A stretch of 64,000 bases of DNA, from NCBI RefSeq assembly GCF_028640845.1, contig NC_080540.1, forward strand, positions 280,937,524 through 281,001,523, in the 5' to 3' direction. The stretch is from Ahaetulla prasina (taxonomy: Eukaryota; Chordata; Lepidosauria; Squamata; Colubridae). Shown here piece after piece: positions 44,101-47,690 of this stretch. Below the pieces are notes generated by a model, which had not been told where the DNA came from, did no database searches, and worked only from the letters and a program-made list of their open reading frames with translations. Position 1 is the stretch's first letter. Each line of letters begins with the position of its first letter. A program made the translations under genes and the position numbers.

Positions 44101-45436
44101 AAATTGCAAGAAAGAGACATCACTTTTCATTTTTTCACAGCCTCTCTCAGTTTGTCATCCTCCAAATCAGAATTCCAATTTTCCCACATCCAGCTGGCCT
44201 GAGATATTTTGTTCCTTGTGTTGAACAAGATTGCCTCACATATCCTGTGTCATTTCATCTTCGGATGAAGATGGACCAACAAATGATTTTTTTTTCCAAC
44301 ACTAAGCATTGTCAGTTACAGGTAGTCCTCGACTTATGACCAAAATTACGCCCAAAATTTATGTTGCTAAGCAGGACAGTTCAGTGAATTTTGCCCCACA
44401 TTATGTATGACCTTTCTTGACACCGTTGTTAAGTGAAGAACTTCAGTTATTAAATTAGTAACGTGGTTGTTAAGTGAATCTGAGTTCCCCATTGACTTTG
44501 CTGATCAGAAGGTTGCAAAAGGTGATCATAGGACCCTGGAATAAGTGGGACACTGTAATTGCCAAGCATCTAAATTTTGATCACATGATCATGGGGAGGC
44601 TGCAATGGTCATAAATGTGAAAAATGGTCATAAATCCCTTTTTTTAGTGCCGTTGTAATCAGAGGTGGTTTTGACCAGTTCTGGAGAAGAGGTAGTGGAA
44701 ATTTTGAGTAGTTTGGAGAACCAGTAGTGAAAATTCTGACTGGCCCTGCCCCCATCTCTGCCTCTCAAGTCCCAGCTGATGGGAAGGAAATGGTGATTTT
44801 ACAGTATCCTTCCCCTGCCATGCCCACTAAGTCACAGCCACAGAACCGGTAGTAAAAATTTTTGAAACCCACCACTGATTGTAATTTTGAAGTCACTAAA
44901 CAAACTCCTGTAACTTGAGAACGACCTGTTTATTGTCACAGATTCAGGACTGGTACAGACTCCAGAATGGTTGTATACACATTAATTCCAGCTAGAAAAG
45001 TCTTTTATTACAAACATTTGTCATGAAAGATTACCTGTCATTTTTTATTTAGAACCCTTTAATTTATCCTATGTCTCCTATTTCTCTCTTAATCTTCTAT
45101 TTTGCTTATGCCTCTCTATTCTTCTGTCCTTCCTCTAACCTTTTCCAAGTTCTAACTCTCTGAATCTTGATTTTTACTTCTTATTTATCGCTGGGTGTCT
45201 TTCATTTTCTCTCTGATATTTTGTCTTATCTTAACTCCGTTGCATGAAACACCAGTAACTTCTCTTTGTATTCATACACGTTTACAGGCTCATCCTGCAG
45301 CAAGGACAGACTATCCGTGAACTTCTGCCAGAGGGTGCGAGATATTGGCAAATGTTCTGCACCCTCAGTGAGAATTCAGTGCTGTCAAACGTGCAAAAGA
45401 TCCTTGGCTGTCAACGCAGTGGACCGTGAGAATTAA
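3097..45436 (+). CDS. ADAMTS12: ADAMTS12 (C-terminal half, nine exons): secreted metalloprotease with TSRs, mucin segment and PLAC domain
   Basis: Seen: nine exons (3097-3341, 5135-5276, 7953-8079, 25939-26149, 30503-31534, 34369-34521, 38590-38763, 42817-42970, 45288-45436), all with AG/GT borders and mutually compatible phases, giving about 794 residues in one frame. Domain order is spacer-1, three TSRs, a Ser/Thr/Asn-rich segment, three TSRs, PLAC, stop. Known: only ADAMTS7 and ADAMTS12 place a mucin/spacer-2 segment between TSR blocks; these are secreted zinc endopeptidases acting on extracellular-matrix proteins such as COMP. The prodomain, catalytic, disintegrin, first TSR and Cys-rich exons must lie upstream of the window. 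Convergence with TARS1 matches human ADAMTS12 synteny and argues against ADAMTS7. Oddity: four TSRs are expected after the mucin segment and only three are seen. The coordinates include introns. Confidence 0.9.
3565..3676. mobile_element. hAT-like MITE with exact TSD
   Basis: 112 bp with inverted ends (cagggtggataa ... ttacccacccctt), flanked by GACTAGAC at 3557-3564 and 3677-3684. Its core is related to the 1566-1671 hairpin (acttcaactcccagag). Confidence 0.8.
3833..4322. mobile_element. GC-rich hAT-like MITE
   Basis: About 490 bp. Its ends match the CAGTGATGGCTAACC / GGTTCGCCATCAC type seen at 60886-61082. It is flanked by ccctagat (3825-3832) and ccgtagat (4323-4330), 7 of 8 bases matching. 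The interior is GC-rich with CATG-rich runs, which produce spurious open frames on both strands. Confidence 0.7.
5135..5276 (+). CDS. ADAMTS12: ADAMTS12 exon, end of spacer-1 and start of TSR2
   Basis: The translation includes [14 protein letters not shown] (end of the spacer), then [16 protein letters not shown], which opens a TSR. Two acceptors 12 bases apart, tcag ending at 5134 and tttttcag ending at 5146, both keep the frame. The upstream one adds LLFQ, which related ADAMTS proteins have at this position, and is preferred. The downstream one has the better pyrimidine tract. The donor is at 5277 and the exit is phase 1. Confidence 0.9.
5277..6505. other. intron, no recognised feature
   Basis: AT-rich intron between exons 5135-5276 and 7953-8079. 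Only short homopolymers (poly-G at 6368) were seen. Confidence 0.3.
6508..6558. repeat. (ATAACT)n microsatellite
   Basis: Tandem tataacta/ataactata units just before a LINE copy, possibly seeded at its 5' junction. Confidence 0.7.
6559..7272 (+). mobile_element. non-LTR retrotransposon 3' end (Jockey superfamily)
   Basis: Encodes the C-terminus of a reverse transcriptase from [20 protein letters not shown] through [13 protein letters not shown] to a stop near 7214. A TA-rich 3' UTR follows, with the tail tgtgacaaaataaataaata. It is the same family as 1-1183, in the opposite orientation. Confidence 0.8.
7305..7600 (+). mobile_element. CR1/L3 LINE 3' end
   Basis: Carries the conserved end: gccacaaagaagagtgagcc, aaagcac, aactaatcaaggagagaa, then aaggtcctttccaactctgttattctattcc. 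It lacks the RT core (5'-truncated). Confidence 0.8.
7676..7770. repeat. inverted repeat
   Basis: aaaactggcaaatgccaatat at about 7689 is echoed inverted by gatattggcatctgccagttt at 7733-7753, forming an imperfect hairpin of roughly 70 bp. No known element recognised. Confidence 0.5.
7953..8079 (+). CDS. ADAMTS12: ADAMTS12 exon, rest of TSR2
   Basis: A strong pyrimidine tract ending tttttcttgtag precedes the exon, and the donor is gtatgt. It reads [16 protein letters not shown] ... FCDPE ... [11 protein letters not shown], completing the TSR begun in the previous exon (spaced Cys residues and final C-P). It enters in phase 1 and leaves in phase 2. A 174-bp hAT-like MITE begins 23 bases after the exon end. 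Confidence 0.92.
8103..8276. mobile_element. hAT-like MITE just after an ADAMTS12 donor site
   Basis: 174 bp, ends cagagatcaccaat ... attggggacctctg type, flanked by atacagag (8095-8102) and atatagag (8277-8284), 7 of 8 matching. It starts 23 bases past the exon 7953-8079. Confidence 0.7.
8461..8937 (-). mobile_element. L2-type LINE 3' end
   Basis: On the minus strand it encodes the RT C-terminal block ([20 protein letters not shown]) and the 3' UTR ending ccgccctgagtccttcggga...(AAACA/AAATA)n. It is homologous to the 3' end of the near-complete copy at 19498-23990. Confidence 0.85.
9052..9536. mobile_element. candidate non-autonomous Helitron
   Basis: Starts TCTATCTATATAAAAAAGGC and ends ...aatacccgggcaatgctag, preceded by A and followed by T with no TSD. 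This is the Helitron arrangement (5'-TC, 3'-CTAG, insertion between A and T), with a small GC hairpin (cccggg) near the 3' end. The interior has a duplicated ttccagcataact motif and no Rep/helicase frame. Family assignment is inference. Confidence 0.6.
9664..9741. repeat. (AATAG)n microsatellite
   Basis: About 15 units of aatag. It directly abuts a LINE 3' end at 9742-9835 (minus strand), so it is the expanded LINE tail. Confidence 0.95.
9742..9835 (-). mobile_element. CR1-like LINE 3' end with expanded tail
   Basis: Minus strand: gcaccaagacaaattccttatg, caatcacacttggccaataaaa, then (TTCTA)n. The same module occurs at 36210-36520, 55150-55430 and 57066-57175. Confidence 0.75.
9836..11026. 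other. intron, no recognised feature
   Basis: AT-rich sequence with no coding homology or clear repeat ends. Confidence 0.3.
11027..11599 (+). mobile_element. solo LTR (endogenous retrovirus-like or gypsy-like)
   Basis: 573 bp starting TGTAGGAATTTAGC and ending TTCTTCCAACA (TG...CA), flanked by ctgt at 11023-11026 and 11600-11603. Internal features: repeated ccccacctttgtcaatgggcc units and a TATA-like cataaagcc followed by a C/T-rich tract. A second copy lies at 35133-35623 in the opposite orientation. No internal coding region is attached. Confidence 0.7.
12097..12235 (-). mobile_element. dispersed repeat, Penelope-like fragment
   Basis: Inverse of the unit 'gaagaagcttcttggatgag ... agaaagtccagttgcctctt'. 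It lies head to head with a second copy at 12525-12890, with a SINE between. The family is unnamed here; see 12525-12890. Confidence 0.5.
12240..12480 (-). mobile_element. tRNA-derived SINE
   Basis: On the minus strand it begins ggtggcgcagtggttagagtg (A-box region), has gcagttcaaatctcag (B box), then aaaatgaggacc, the core aggctgactctgtaaactgc and a tail of (GCTATT)n. Copies at 27075, 38884, 39564 and 41705. Confidence 0.85.
12525..12890. mobile_element. dispersed repeat, probable Penelope-like element remnant
   Basis: Contains ttgaagaagctccttgaatg, aagcgaaatgtcttcaaaga and aaagtccagttgcctcttga, a unit repeated at 14925, 18840, 33790, 57300 and 58480. The minus strand of the left half gives [20 protein letters not shown], which resembles (degraded) the conserved tail of the GIY-YIG proteins of Penelope elements. 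Assignment is inference. Confidence 0.45.
12895..14033. other. intron, no recognised feature
   Basis: AT-rich with a short (TA)n at 13068 and (CA)n at 13567-13590. A weak CORE-like stretch at 13600-14030 (ttaatcaaattcatatagccaccg) may be an old SINE/LINE but has no clear ends. Confidence 0.3.
14042..14438. mobile_element. hAT-like MITE
   Basis: 397 bp with inverted ends cagtggtgggattcag ... tgaatcccaccactg. Flanks catgtagg and ccagtagg match at 6 of 8 bases. The family also appears at 27335-27515 (right part) and 44660-44877. Confidence 0.7.
14503..14850. mobile_element. DNA-element-like repeat (GGAGTATAAGAC type)
   Basis: Internal inverted ends ggagtataagac ... tcttatactccgaatg at 14518-14587, followed by about 260 bp of family-like sequence with repeated tctgaagct. 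Right boundary uncertain. Confidence 0.45.
14925..15062 (+). mobile_element. dispersed repeat, Penelope-like fragment
   Basis: ctcaccatccagtcagag, aagaagcttcttggatgaga, agcgaaatgtcttcaaaag, aagtccagttgcctctag. Same unit as 12525-12890. Confidence 0.5.
15276..15587 (+). other. coding-like fragment of an unassigned repeat
   Basis: Acidic, Pro/Ser/Gln-rich frame: [19 protein letters not shown], then [20 protein letters not shown]. After one frameshift near 15450 it continues as [20 protein letters not shown] to a stop at about 15564. This layout (acidic linker then a basic Arg/Gln-rich end) resembles retrotransposon gag-like or linker proteins; no family recognised. It ends where the hAT-like element at 15588 begins. 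Confidence 0.35.
16082..16820 (-). mobile_element. non-LTR retrotransposon 3' end (Jockey superfamily)
   Basis: Same family as 1-1183: the minus strand encodes [16 protein letters not shown] and [12 protein letters not shown], with broken frames, then the shared 3' UTR (cctactgttcctgtcctattg) and a (AAATA)-like end at 16082-16096. Nested in the hAT-like element. Confidence 0.75.
17005..17155. repeat. GT-rich degenerate microsatellite
   Basis: Several tgtgtgtgtg runs with an imperfect duplicated unit (gtgtaaa...gtgaaagttggtttttg) at 17035-17065 and 17145-17175. Confidence 0.8.
17330..18835. other. intron, no recognised feature
   Basis: No coding homology or repeat termini recognised; AT-rich, relatively transposon-poor for this window. 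Confidence 0.3.
18840..19040 (+). mobile_element. dispersed repeat, Penelope-like fragment
   Basis: tctcagtcatccaggtcatg, then aaggaatataaatccttcga, gaagaagcttcttggatga, aagcgaaacatcttcaaaag. It contains two partial units in tandem. Confidence 0.5.
19172..19412 (-). mobile_element. tRNA-derived SINE, second family
   Basis: Minus strand: gtggtgtggtggcctcgagg (A-box region), gagttcgatcctaggtagag (B box), then a unique body through ccacaagggattattgggtt. A second copy is at 50720-50940. Different body from the SINE at 12240. Confidence 0.75.
19498..23995 (-). mobile_element. near-complete L2-type LINE, inactive
   Basis: About 4.5 kb. From right to left on the minus strand: a GC-rich 5' region; an endonuclease ([20 protein letters not shown] near 22500, [15 protein letters not shown] near 22285, [11 protein letters not shown] near 21870); the reverse transcriptase ([31 protein letters not shown], catalytic YADDTQLY); the C-terminal [20 protein letters not shown] and [11 protein letters not shown] blocks; and a 3' UTR with ccgccctgagtccttcgggag and (AAATA)n. 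Several frameshifts break ORF2. It is markedly more GC-rich than its surroundings. Clade by [10 protein letters not shown] and tail: L2. Confidence 0.9.
23670..23722. repeat. short tandem repeat in the L2 5' region
   Basis: Four near-identical 12-13 base units (ctccaggccgaaa) in the GC-rich 5' part of the L2 element. LINE 5' UTRs often carry such monomers. Confidence 0.8.
24053..24405 (-). pseudogene. C2H2 zinc-finger gene fragment
   Basis: The minus strand gives four tandem fingers with TGEKPYKC linkers: [20 protein letters not shown] (second Cys replaced by Arg), [40 protein letters not shown] and [20 protein letters not shown], then a stop soon after. There is no KRAB, SCAN or start region. 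The upstream edge is cut by a Penelope-like repeat piece (24405-24435); the downstream edge meets the L2 5' end within about 60 bases. Likely a displaced fragment of a tandem ZNF gene, not a working gene; the last three fingers are intact in sequence. Confidence 0.75.
24640..24827 (-). mobile_element. solo LTR, 188 bp, with 5-bp TSD
   Basis: Minus strand TGTAATGTATTTGAATTTC ... CCCGAACTTAACA (TG...CA), flanked by ctcac at 24635-24639 and 24828-24832. It carries a TATA-like actatttaaagag and a poly(A) signal aataaac in LTR order. The compact size and 5-bp TSD fit a gypsy/Copia/BEL-type element or short ERV; no internal region present. Confidence 0.8.
24840..25250. other. intron, no recognised feature
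   Basis: Between the solo LTR and a CR1 fragment; nothing recognised. Confidence 0.3.
25255..25740 (+). mobile_element. CR1/L3 LINE 3' end
   Basis: Encodes [39 protein letters not shown] and the rest of the CR1 C-terminus with a frameshift near 25545. It then has the 3' UTR gggggttggattagaaga, ccaactctgttattctgttct. It ends 198 bases before the ADAMTS12 exon at 25939. Confidence 0.9.
25939..26149 (+). CDS. ADAMTS12: ADAMTS12 exon, TSR3 and first strand of TSR4
   Basis: The acceptor is ttttctgcag and the donor gtaacttt. The sequence [20 protein letters not shown] followed by RTVLC and [10 protein letters not shown] is a complete [12 protein letters not shown] is the WxxW start of the next. 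It exits in phase 0. The preceding intron (8080-25938, 17.9 kb) holds most of the transposon load of this half of the window, including the L2-type LINE and the zinc-finger fragment. Confidence 0.93.
26229..26325. mobile_element. palindromic hAT-like MITE with exact TSD
   Basis: 97-bp hairpin caggggtctccacccg ... ggttggagactcctg, flanked by ATTTAGAT at 26221-26228 and 26326-26333. Confidence 0.85.
27075..27325 (+). mobile_element. tRNA-derived SINE with L2-like tail
   Basis: ctctgtggctcagactggta (A-box region), cagattcaagccccacc (B box), aaaatgaggacccagattg, then taagccgccctgagtcttcg and atataaatgc, the L2 3' end used as tail, and poly-A. Confidence 0.8.
27335..27515. mobile_element. hAT-like MITE fragment
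   Basis: Ends ...cctgaaccggctgaatccc accactg, the right end of the family at 14042-14438. The left end was not located. Confidence 0.45.
27530..28990. other. intron, mostly unrecognised sequence
   Basis: One fragment at 28050-28145 (minus) matches the repeat at 48130-48240 (acccaactaggtaacatcat), and 28320-28450 weakly resembles the CAGGTAGTCC MITE. No coding signal. Confidence 0.35.
29001..29135. mobile_element. short hAT-like MITE with exact TSD
   Basis: 135 bp, ends taaggctgtcaagctcc ... gagtttgacagccctg, flanked by ACCTAGAG at 28993-29000 and 29136-29143. Related longer copies at 45943-46294 and 62806-63097. Confidence 0.85.
29144..29859. other. intron, no recognised feature
   Basis: AT-rich, nothing recognised. 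Confidence 0.3.
29868..30427. mobile_element. hAT-like MITE with exact TSD, just upstream of the mucin exon
   Basis: 560 bp, ends caggggtgaaatgttcc ... tttacatttcacccctg, flanked by AAGTTAGG at 29860-29867 and 30428-30435. The interior has several nested inverted repeats built on ttttaaaagcattttttc / gaaaaaatgcttttaaaag. It ends 75 bases before exon 30503-31534. Confidence 0.9.
30503..31534 (+). CDS. ADAMTS12: ADAMTS12 large exon: TSR4, mucin-like spacer-2, start of TSR5
   Basis: A 1032-bp exon (344 codons, phase 0 to 0) with acceptor tattttgcag and donor gtaagt. It begins [16 protein letters not shown], finishing TSR4 at LCGLQQC. About 290 residues rich in Ser, Thr, Pro and Asn follow, with several N-glycosylation sequons (NNS, NYS, NIT, NMS, NDT, NST) and no Cys pattern after the Cys near residue 135. 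The exon ends [10 protein letters not shown], the start of TSR5. Known: mammalian ADAMTS12 carries glycosaminoglycan/mucin modification in this segment. Low sequence constraint here fits a linker. Confidence 0.95.
31607..31745 (+). mobile_element. hybrid SINE: Sauria-type tRNA head joined to a CR1 tail
   Basis: The head gtggctcagtggctaagacg ... cggttcgaatccctagta is that of the Sauria SINE at 48597. From 31675 the sequence switches to caggtctcctgtgtgagcag, ggggttggatgagatgac, cctcccaactctgttac, the CR1/L3 3' end. It begins 73 bases after the donor of exon 30503-31534. Confidence 0.75.
31798..32232 (+). mobile_element. L2-type LINE 3' end
   Basis: [37 protein letters not shown] then stop; 3' UTR with aaccgccctgagtcctacgg and (AAATA)n. 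Plus-strand counterpart of 8461-8937. Confidence 0.88.
32395..33185 (-). mobile_element. non-LTR retrotransposon 3' part, family not assigned
   Basis: The minus strand (33184-32888) encodes [36 protein letters not shown] and [13 protein letters not shown], an RT thumb/C-terminal region typical of vertebrate non-LTR elements. The 3' end has agtgacaataaagataattt. Broken frames. Confidence 0.75.
33190..33785. other. intron, no recognised feature
   Basis: AT-rich, nothing recognised. Confidence 0.3.
33790..33928 (+). mobile_element. dispersed repeat, Penelope-like fragment
   Basis: Contains ctgaagaagcttcttggat, aaatgtcttcaaagaaaaac, cagaaagtccagttgcacct, with an inverse piece just before it (ggactttctggtttttctttg at 33803), making a short inverted repeat around 33840. 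Confidence 0.55.
33955..34205 (+). mobile_element. CR1/L3 LINE 3' fragment
   Basis: agaagagggggtccaacctat, ggagaaatttcctgacaatt, ttaagaagagattggacagcc: the CR1 C-terminal coding end in degraded form. Confidence 0.7.
34369..34521 (+). CDS. ADAMTS12: ADAMTS12 exon, TSR5 and start of TSR6
   Basis: 153 bp, phase 0 to 0, acceptor ttttccag, donor gtaggc. It reads [16 protein letters not shown], then [11 protein letters not shown], ending WRIGNWSK. The Cys spacing (CSxxCG ... C ... C ... C ... C) is that of a TSR, and the terminal WxxGNW motif opens TSR6, continued in the next exon. Confidence 0.93.
34814..34923. repeat. intronic block duplicated at 39192-39304 (copy 1)
   Basis: About 106 bp (gctaattgtgagatagatct ... 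aaaacatttcatt) found again 4.4 kb downstream with roughly five substitutions and one 3-base gap by eye. The copies lie in the introns on either side of exon 38590-38763. Confidence 0.85.
35133..35623 (-). mobile_element. LTR copy matching 11027-11599, opposite orientation
   Basis: Plus strand from tgtatggctggaagaaatgt through gtctggttt..., ggcccattgacaaaggtgggg to cttccta, the reverse complement of the LTR at 11 kb with substitutions and indels. The right terminal bases and TSD are not clear, so the end is approximate. Confidence 0.65.
35982..36209. repeat. compound (AATAG)n / (AGTAG)n microsatellite
   Basis: About 228 bp: aatag units, then about 36050-36160 agtag units, then aatag again. 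It abuts a LINE 3' end on its right. The internal unit switch suggests a point change spread by slippage. Confidence 0.95.
36210..36520 (-). mobile_element. CR1-like LINE 3' end seeding the microsatellite
   Basis: Minus strand: gagagcatatgcaccaagac, aaattccttgtgtgtccaat, cacacttggccaataaaaaa, then the TTCTA array. Left part of the element in the sequence is 3' UTR only. Confidence 0.75.
36851..36978. mobile_element. hairpin hAT-like MITE
   Basis: caggtgcgtccaacctcggc ... gccaaggttggacagacctg, with core cttcaagtcccaaaattcc. No clear TSD; older copy. Confidence 0.6.
37088..37204. mobile_element. hairpin hAT-like MITE
   Basis: caaggctctccaaccttgac ... ggttggagacccctg. Flanks gactagtc and gactagat match at 6 of 8 bases. 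Only 109 bp from the previous hairpin. Confidence 0.75.
37210..38040. other. intron, no recognised feature
   Basis: Nothing recognised. Confidence 0.3.
38053..38532. mobile_element. hAT-like MITE with TSD, 57 bp upstream of the TSR6 exon
   Basis: 480 bp, ends caggggtgaaatctaaaa ... ggagcatttcacccctg; flanks CGCTCGGG (38045-38052) and CGCTCGAG (38533-38540), 7 of 8 matching. Same family as 29868-30427. Confidence 0.88.
38590..38763 (+). CDS. ADAMTS12: ADAMTS12 exon, TSR6 and start of the next TSR
   Basis: 174 bp, phase 0 to 0, acceptor cctacacag, donor gtacaatg. It reads [23 protein letters not shown] and [10 protein letters not shown], then [10 protein letters not shown], the WxxxxxW opening of a following TSR. 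The insertion with LRPFHC is characteristic of the sixth TSR of ADAMTS12. A 480-bp hAT-like MITE ends 57 bases upstream, so the polypyrimidine tract is squeezed between the MITE's TSD and the exon. Confidence 0.92.
38884..39122 (-). mobile_element. tRNA-derived SINE
   Basis: Same family as 12240-12480; minus strand cggtgacgcagtggttagag, aaatcccgccagactcaagg, tattgctacc end. Confidence 0.85.
39192..39304. repeat. intronic block duplicated from 34814-34923 (copy 2)
   Basis: gctaattctgagatagatct ... ttaaacatttcatt. Flanking sequence differs from copy 1 on both sides, so the shared unit is about 110 bp. Confidence 0.85.
39564..39815 (-). mobile_element. tRNA-derived SINE
   Basis: Same family as 38884-39122, with a short internal duplication (tgggtcctcattttaccaaa twice at 39648-39690). 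Confidence 0.85.
40018..41160 (+). mobile_element. CR1/L3 LINE, 5'-truncated, frameshifted
   Basis: [40 protein letters not shown] and the catalytic [10 protein letters not shown], then [16 protein letters not shown]; a frameshift at about 40570 leads into [33 protein letters not shown] and the C-terminus, stop at about 41095. The 3' UTR ggggttggactagaagacctc ends in (GAT)n instead of the usual (TTCTA)n. The best-preserved CR1 in the window, but inactive. Confidence 0.92.
41157..41196. repeat. (GAT)n microsatellite at a LINE tail
   Basis: About 12 gat units directly after the CR1 3' UTR. Confidence 0.9.
41267..41660. mobile_element. complete TA-target MITE (CAGGTAGTCC family)
   Basis: 394 bp with inverted ends caggtggtccttgacttgc ... 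gtaagtcaaggactacctg, flanked by TA on both sides (TA duplication as in Tc1/mariner). It is the reference copy for the family in this window. Confidence 0.8.
41705..41945 (+). mobile_element. tRNA-derived SINE
   Basis: gtggtgcagtgattagtgtg, tctggcagatcgaatctcac, aaaatgaggacccaaattg, gctctaagttctattgctat end. Plus-strand copy of 12240-12480. Confidence 0.85.
42105..42405 (+). mobile_element. CR1/L3 LINE 3' end
   Basis: tcaggggctgccacaaagaag through ccttccaactctgttattcta, the standard CR1 3' end, leading straight into a microsatellite. Confidence 0.88.
42400..42540. repeat. (TTCTA)n then (CCTTT)n microsatellite
   Basis: The CR1 tail (attctattctattctatt) shifts at about 42451 to cctttccttt units for about 90 bp. 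Confidence 0.95.
42817..42970 (+). CDS. ADAMTS12: ADAMTS12 exon, last TSR
   Basis: 154 bp, phase 0 to 1, acceptor gtcttccag, donor gtgagt. It reads [16 protein letters not shown], a longer acidic loop with [12 protein letters not shown], then [12 protein letters not shown]. By its QKRxVQC and KPP...KCN pattern this resembles the final (eighth) TSR of mammalian ADAMTS12, not the seventh. The frame joins directly to exon 38590-38763. Confidence 0.92.
42971..43690. other. intron, no recognised feature
   Basis: AT-rich, nothing recognised. Confidence 0.3.
43695..44060 (-). mobile_element. Sauria-type SINE
   Basis: Minus strand: gatgtggtggctcagtggct (A-box region), ggcggttcagcagttcaaat (B box), gagctcccgttacttgtccc, gaaggtaacagcactctgtg, acatgaccacggagacgtct, and a BovB-like end cctttacgtttacctttt. 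Known: Sauria SINEs are squamate-specific and use BovB machinery. Confidence 0.88.
44319..44928. mobile_element. TA-target MITE interrupted by a hAT-like MITE
   Basis: Left end caggtagtcctcgacttatg, right end taacttgagaacgacctg. A hAT-like element at 44660-44877 splits it. Confidence 0.75.
44660..44877. mobile_element. hAT-like MITE nested in a TA-target MITE
   Basis: 218 bp, ends cagaggtggttttgacc ... gaaacccaccactg; flanks gttgtaat and attgtaat match at 7 of 8 bases. Orders the two insertions in time. Confidence 0.8.
44930..45287. other. intron before the PLAC exon, no recognised feature
   Basis: Pyrimidine-rich (ctctctattcttctgtccttcc) over about 200 bases upstream of the acceptor; nothing else recognised. 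Confidence 0.3.
45288..45436 (+). CDS. ADAMTS12: ADAMTS12 terminal exon, PLAC domain and stop
   Basis: The acceptor is tttacag at 45281-45287; two bases complete a Gly codon. The sequence [35 protein letters not shown] has the six-Cys PLAC (protease and lacunin) pattern that ends many ADAMTS proteins. TAA is at 45434-45436, only 14 residues after the last PLAC Cys, so the tail is short and lacks the basic run I recall in mammals. Confidence 0.93.
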
Positions 45437-45457
45437 CCAAATCTGAATCGTTACCCA

Positions 45458-45463
45458 AATAAA
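45458..45463 (+). promoter_or_regulatory. candidate ADAMTS12 poly(A) signal
   Basis: AATAAA 22 bases after the stop. It would give a very short 3' UTR, so it may not be the main site; another AATAAA is at 46661-46666, beyond a hAT-like MITE at 45943-46294. Which is used cannot be told from sequence. Confidence 0.35.
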
Positions 45464-45942
45464 AACTGAACTTGCTAAGATGGACTTCGGAAATAAAGAA
45501 AATTTCCAGCATGCTCTATGGACCTATAATTTAAACCTTCCCAGAGACACGACAGCCTTTTCAAACATTGGACTCATTATTTTTGAACGTCCTGTATATT
45601 ATCCTTATTTTTTTCTGTACCTGTTGGCAGGTCCTTTAATTTCATTTTCCTTCTCTGGGTCATTCCCGGCTCGATCTTTCTGGCTCAGTTTAAATAAGGT
45701 TTTCTTGCTTTAATGAATCAGTTTTTATGCTGATTCGGCAAGAAAGCTCTATTGGAGATAGAAAAAGATTTTGATATATCCAGGTTCGGATTTTATTCTG
45801 TATTAAAACAGTCATCTAAGACAGAGGCTCATTAATGTACAAGTTATCATTGTCATCCATTGACTTAAACATGGTCATTTTTGAAGCTACAGATGTAGAA
45901 CCCTTAGGCTCTCCAGATATTTTTTGAATTTGGCCAGTATAG

Positions 45943-46294
45943 CAGGGGTGTCAAACTCGAGTTCATTGAGAGCTGCATCAGGGTTGTGTTTGACCTCTGG
46001 GGTGGGAGTGGCGTGGCCAGGGAGGGTGTGTCCACTCAACATCACTTGCGTTGGGAGCAAGGGACAATGTTTCTTGACACTGCCATTGAAAATGGGCTCC
46101 TGACCTCTATTTTAAGCTGCAACGGCTTCCTGTAACCCTCTGCCAACAAAAACAGAGTTTGGAAGGGCAGCCCGTTTTCGCTGTCAGGGGTACCACAGGC
46201 CAGTTCTTCACTGTTTCTAGGGTGGCCCTGTGGGCCAGATCTAAGCACCCCATGAGCTGGATCCAGCCCCCGGGCCTTGAGTTTGACACCCCCG
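45943..46294. mobile_element. hAT-like MITE in the possible ADAMTS12 3' UTR
   Basis: Ends caggggtgtcaaactcg ... ttgagtttgacaccccc; 352 bp. No clear TSD. The interior resembles 62806-63097 (gatctaagcaccccatgagc). Confidence 0.7.
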
Positions 46295-46299
46295 GCTTA

Positions 46300-47135
46300 T
46301 CCTAAAAAAAAAAAAATGATGGAAGGTTTTCAGACAACACTTTCCCTTCCTAGGATTCTTCTTCTGAACTTCTATATTGTGAAGAATTGTAAAAAGTTGC
46401 TGTGTTTGTGTATAACAGATTTATACCTCTAACTGAATTAATCAATTTTGTTTTTCAATATGGTGCTATTATACCATGGTGCTAAAACCAATATGGCATC
46501 TAAAACATTCTTTTTACAGCTGGGTTCAAAGAAGAGACTAAGCCAACGCCAAGTAAATAATATCCATTGCAATGGATGAATTCAACCATCACCGTTTATA
46601 GTCCTGGAGTCTTAGCATGTCAGCCTAGCTAATTGTGATATAATGAAAAAAAAAAGGTTAAATAAATTATAGCTTAAGGTAGTAGGTGAAACCAGTGTTG
46701 CAAACATGTACACATTTATTGTATAAATGAATGGATGATGTAATCTTGAAATTATGTTTTATCAGGGTGTTGCTGTGCAATGCTGGCTGTATTGTTTTTT
46801 CAAAATATTACTTGATATATTTTGTTAAAAAGGCTTTAATTTGTAAACTACGGAAAGCCGTACAGCCCCTTGCGATGCTTCAAGTGTGTCTGCTTCTTTG
46901 ATGCTGCCAAGGGTTTAATTGAATTTCTACATGAAAAGTGAATGGCATTGGTTCGATGCACATGAACAAGTGCTTTGAAGGTCAATAGGTAAAGTCTTTC
47001 TGTTCACAGAAAATGAGCTGCATCTAGCTAGCCAAAGATGAGAGCAATGGGCTTGTCTTCATCAGAGACGCTTGGTTGCCCAAAGCTATCAAACATAGAG
47101 GCCTGAAGATGCACTTGAAAATGGTCGTAATCAAA
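46300..47135. other. intergenic or 3' UTR, no recognised repeat
   Basis: AT-rich with AATAAA at 46661-46666; could be the distal ADAMTS12 3' UTR. Confidence 0.3.
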
Positions 47136-47137
47136 TT

Positions 47138-47250
47138 CATAGCATTATAGAGTTGGAAGGAATCGTCTTCCAATTCAGATCCCTGCGATATTGAAACTAA
47201 CTGTCCAGTCTTTTCTTAAAATAGGCAGATAAATTGTTCCACCGTTGTAC
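47138..47250 (-). mobile_element. CR1/L3 LINE 3' fragment, degraded
   Basis: tatagagttggaaggaatcg (tail, inverted) and ctgtccagtcttttcttaaaa (inverse of aagaagagattggacag). Confidence 0.6.
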
Positions 47251-47262
47251 ATTTTCGCTAGA

Positions 47263-47450
47263 CAGGTAGTCCTCGACTTAGCAACGGTTTGTTCAGTGAC
47301 CGTTTAAATTTACAACGGTGTTGAAAAATGTGACTTATCGGCCGTTTTTCACAGTTACGACTTTTTCAGCAACCCCATGGTCACGTGATTAAAACTCAGA
47401 TGCTTGGCAACTGGTTCATATTTATGGCTTTTTGTTGTGGTTTCTGTGGG
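47263..47450. mobile_element. TA-target MITE, left part
   Basis: caggtagtcctcgacttagc and ccatggtcacgtgattaaaa; the right end is missing. Confidence 0.6.
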
Positions 47451-47555
47451 CATAGAAAAAAATTATGATCATCTTCCCTATAGCTGAACCTGAACACAGC
47501 TATCATGCCTCCCTTACTTTTTCTTCAAACTAGGACATTTCAGGTTCCTTTAGCC

Positions 47556-47690
47556 CTGTATTTTTCAACCTTGGCAACCTTAAGGTGTGTGGACTTCAAT
47601 TCCCAGAATTCCCCAACTAGCCATATTGGCTGAGGAATTCTGGGAATTGAAGTCCACACATCTTAAAATTGCCAAGGTTAAGAATCATTG
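47556..47690. mobile_element. hairpin hAT-like MITE with exact TSD
   Basis: 135 bp, ctgtatttttcaaccttgg ... ccaaggttaagaatcattg, flanked by CTTTAGCC at 47548-47555 and 47691-47698. Confidence 0.85.
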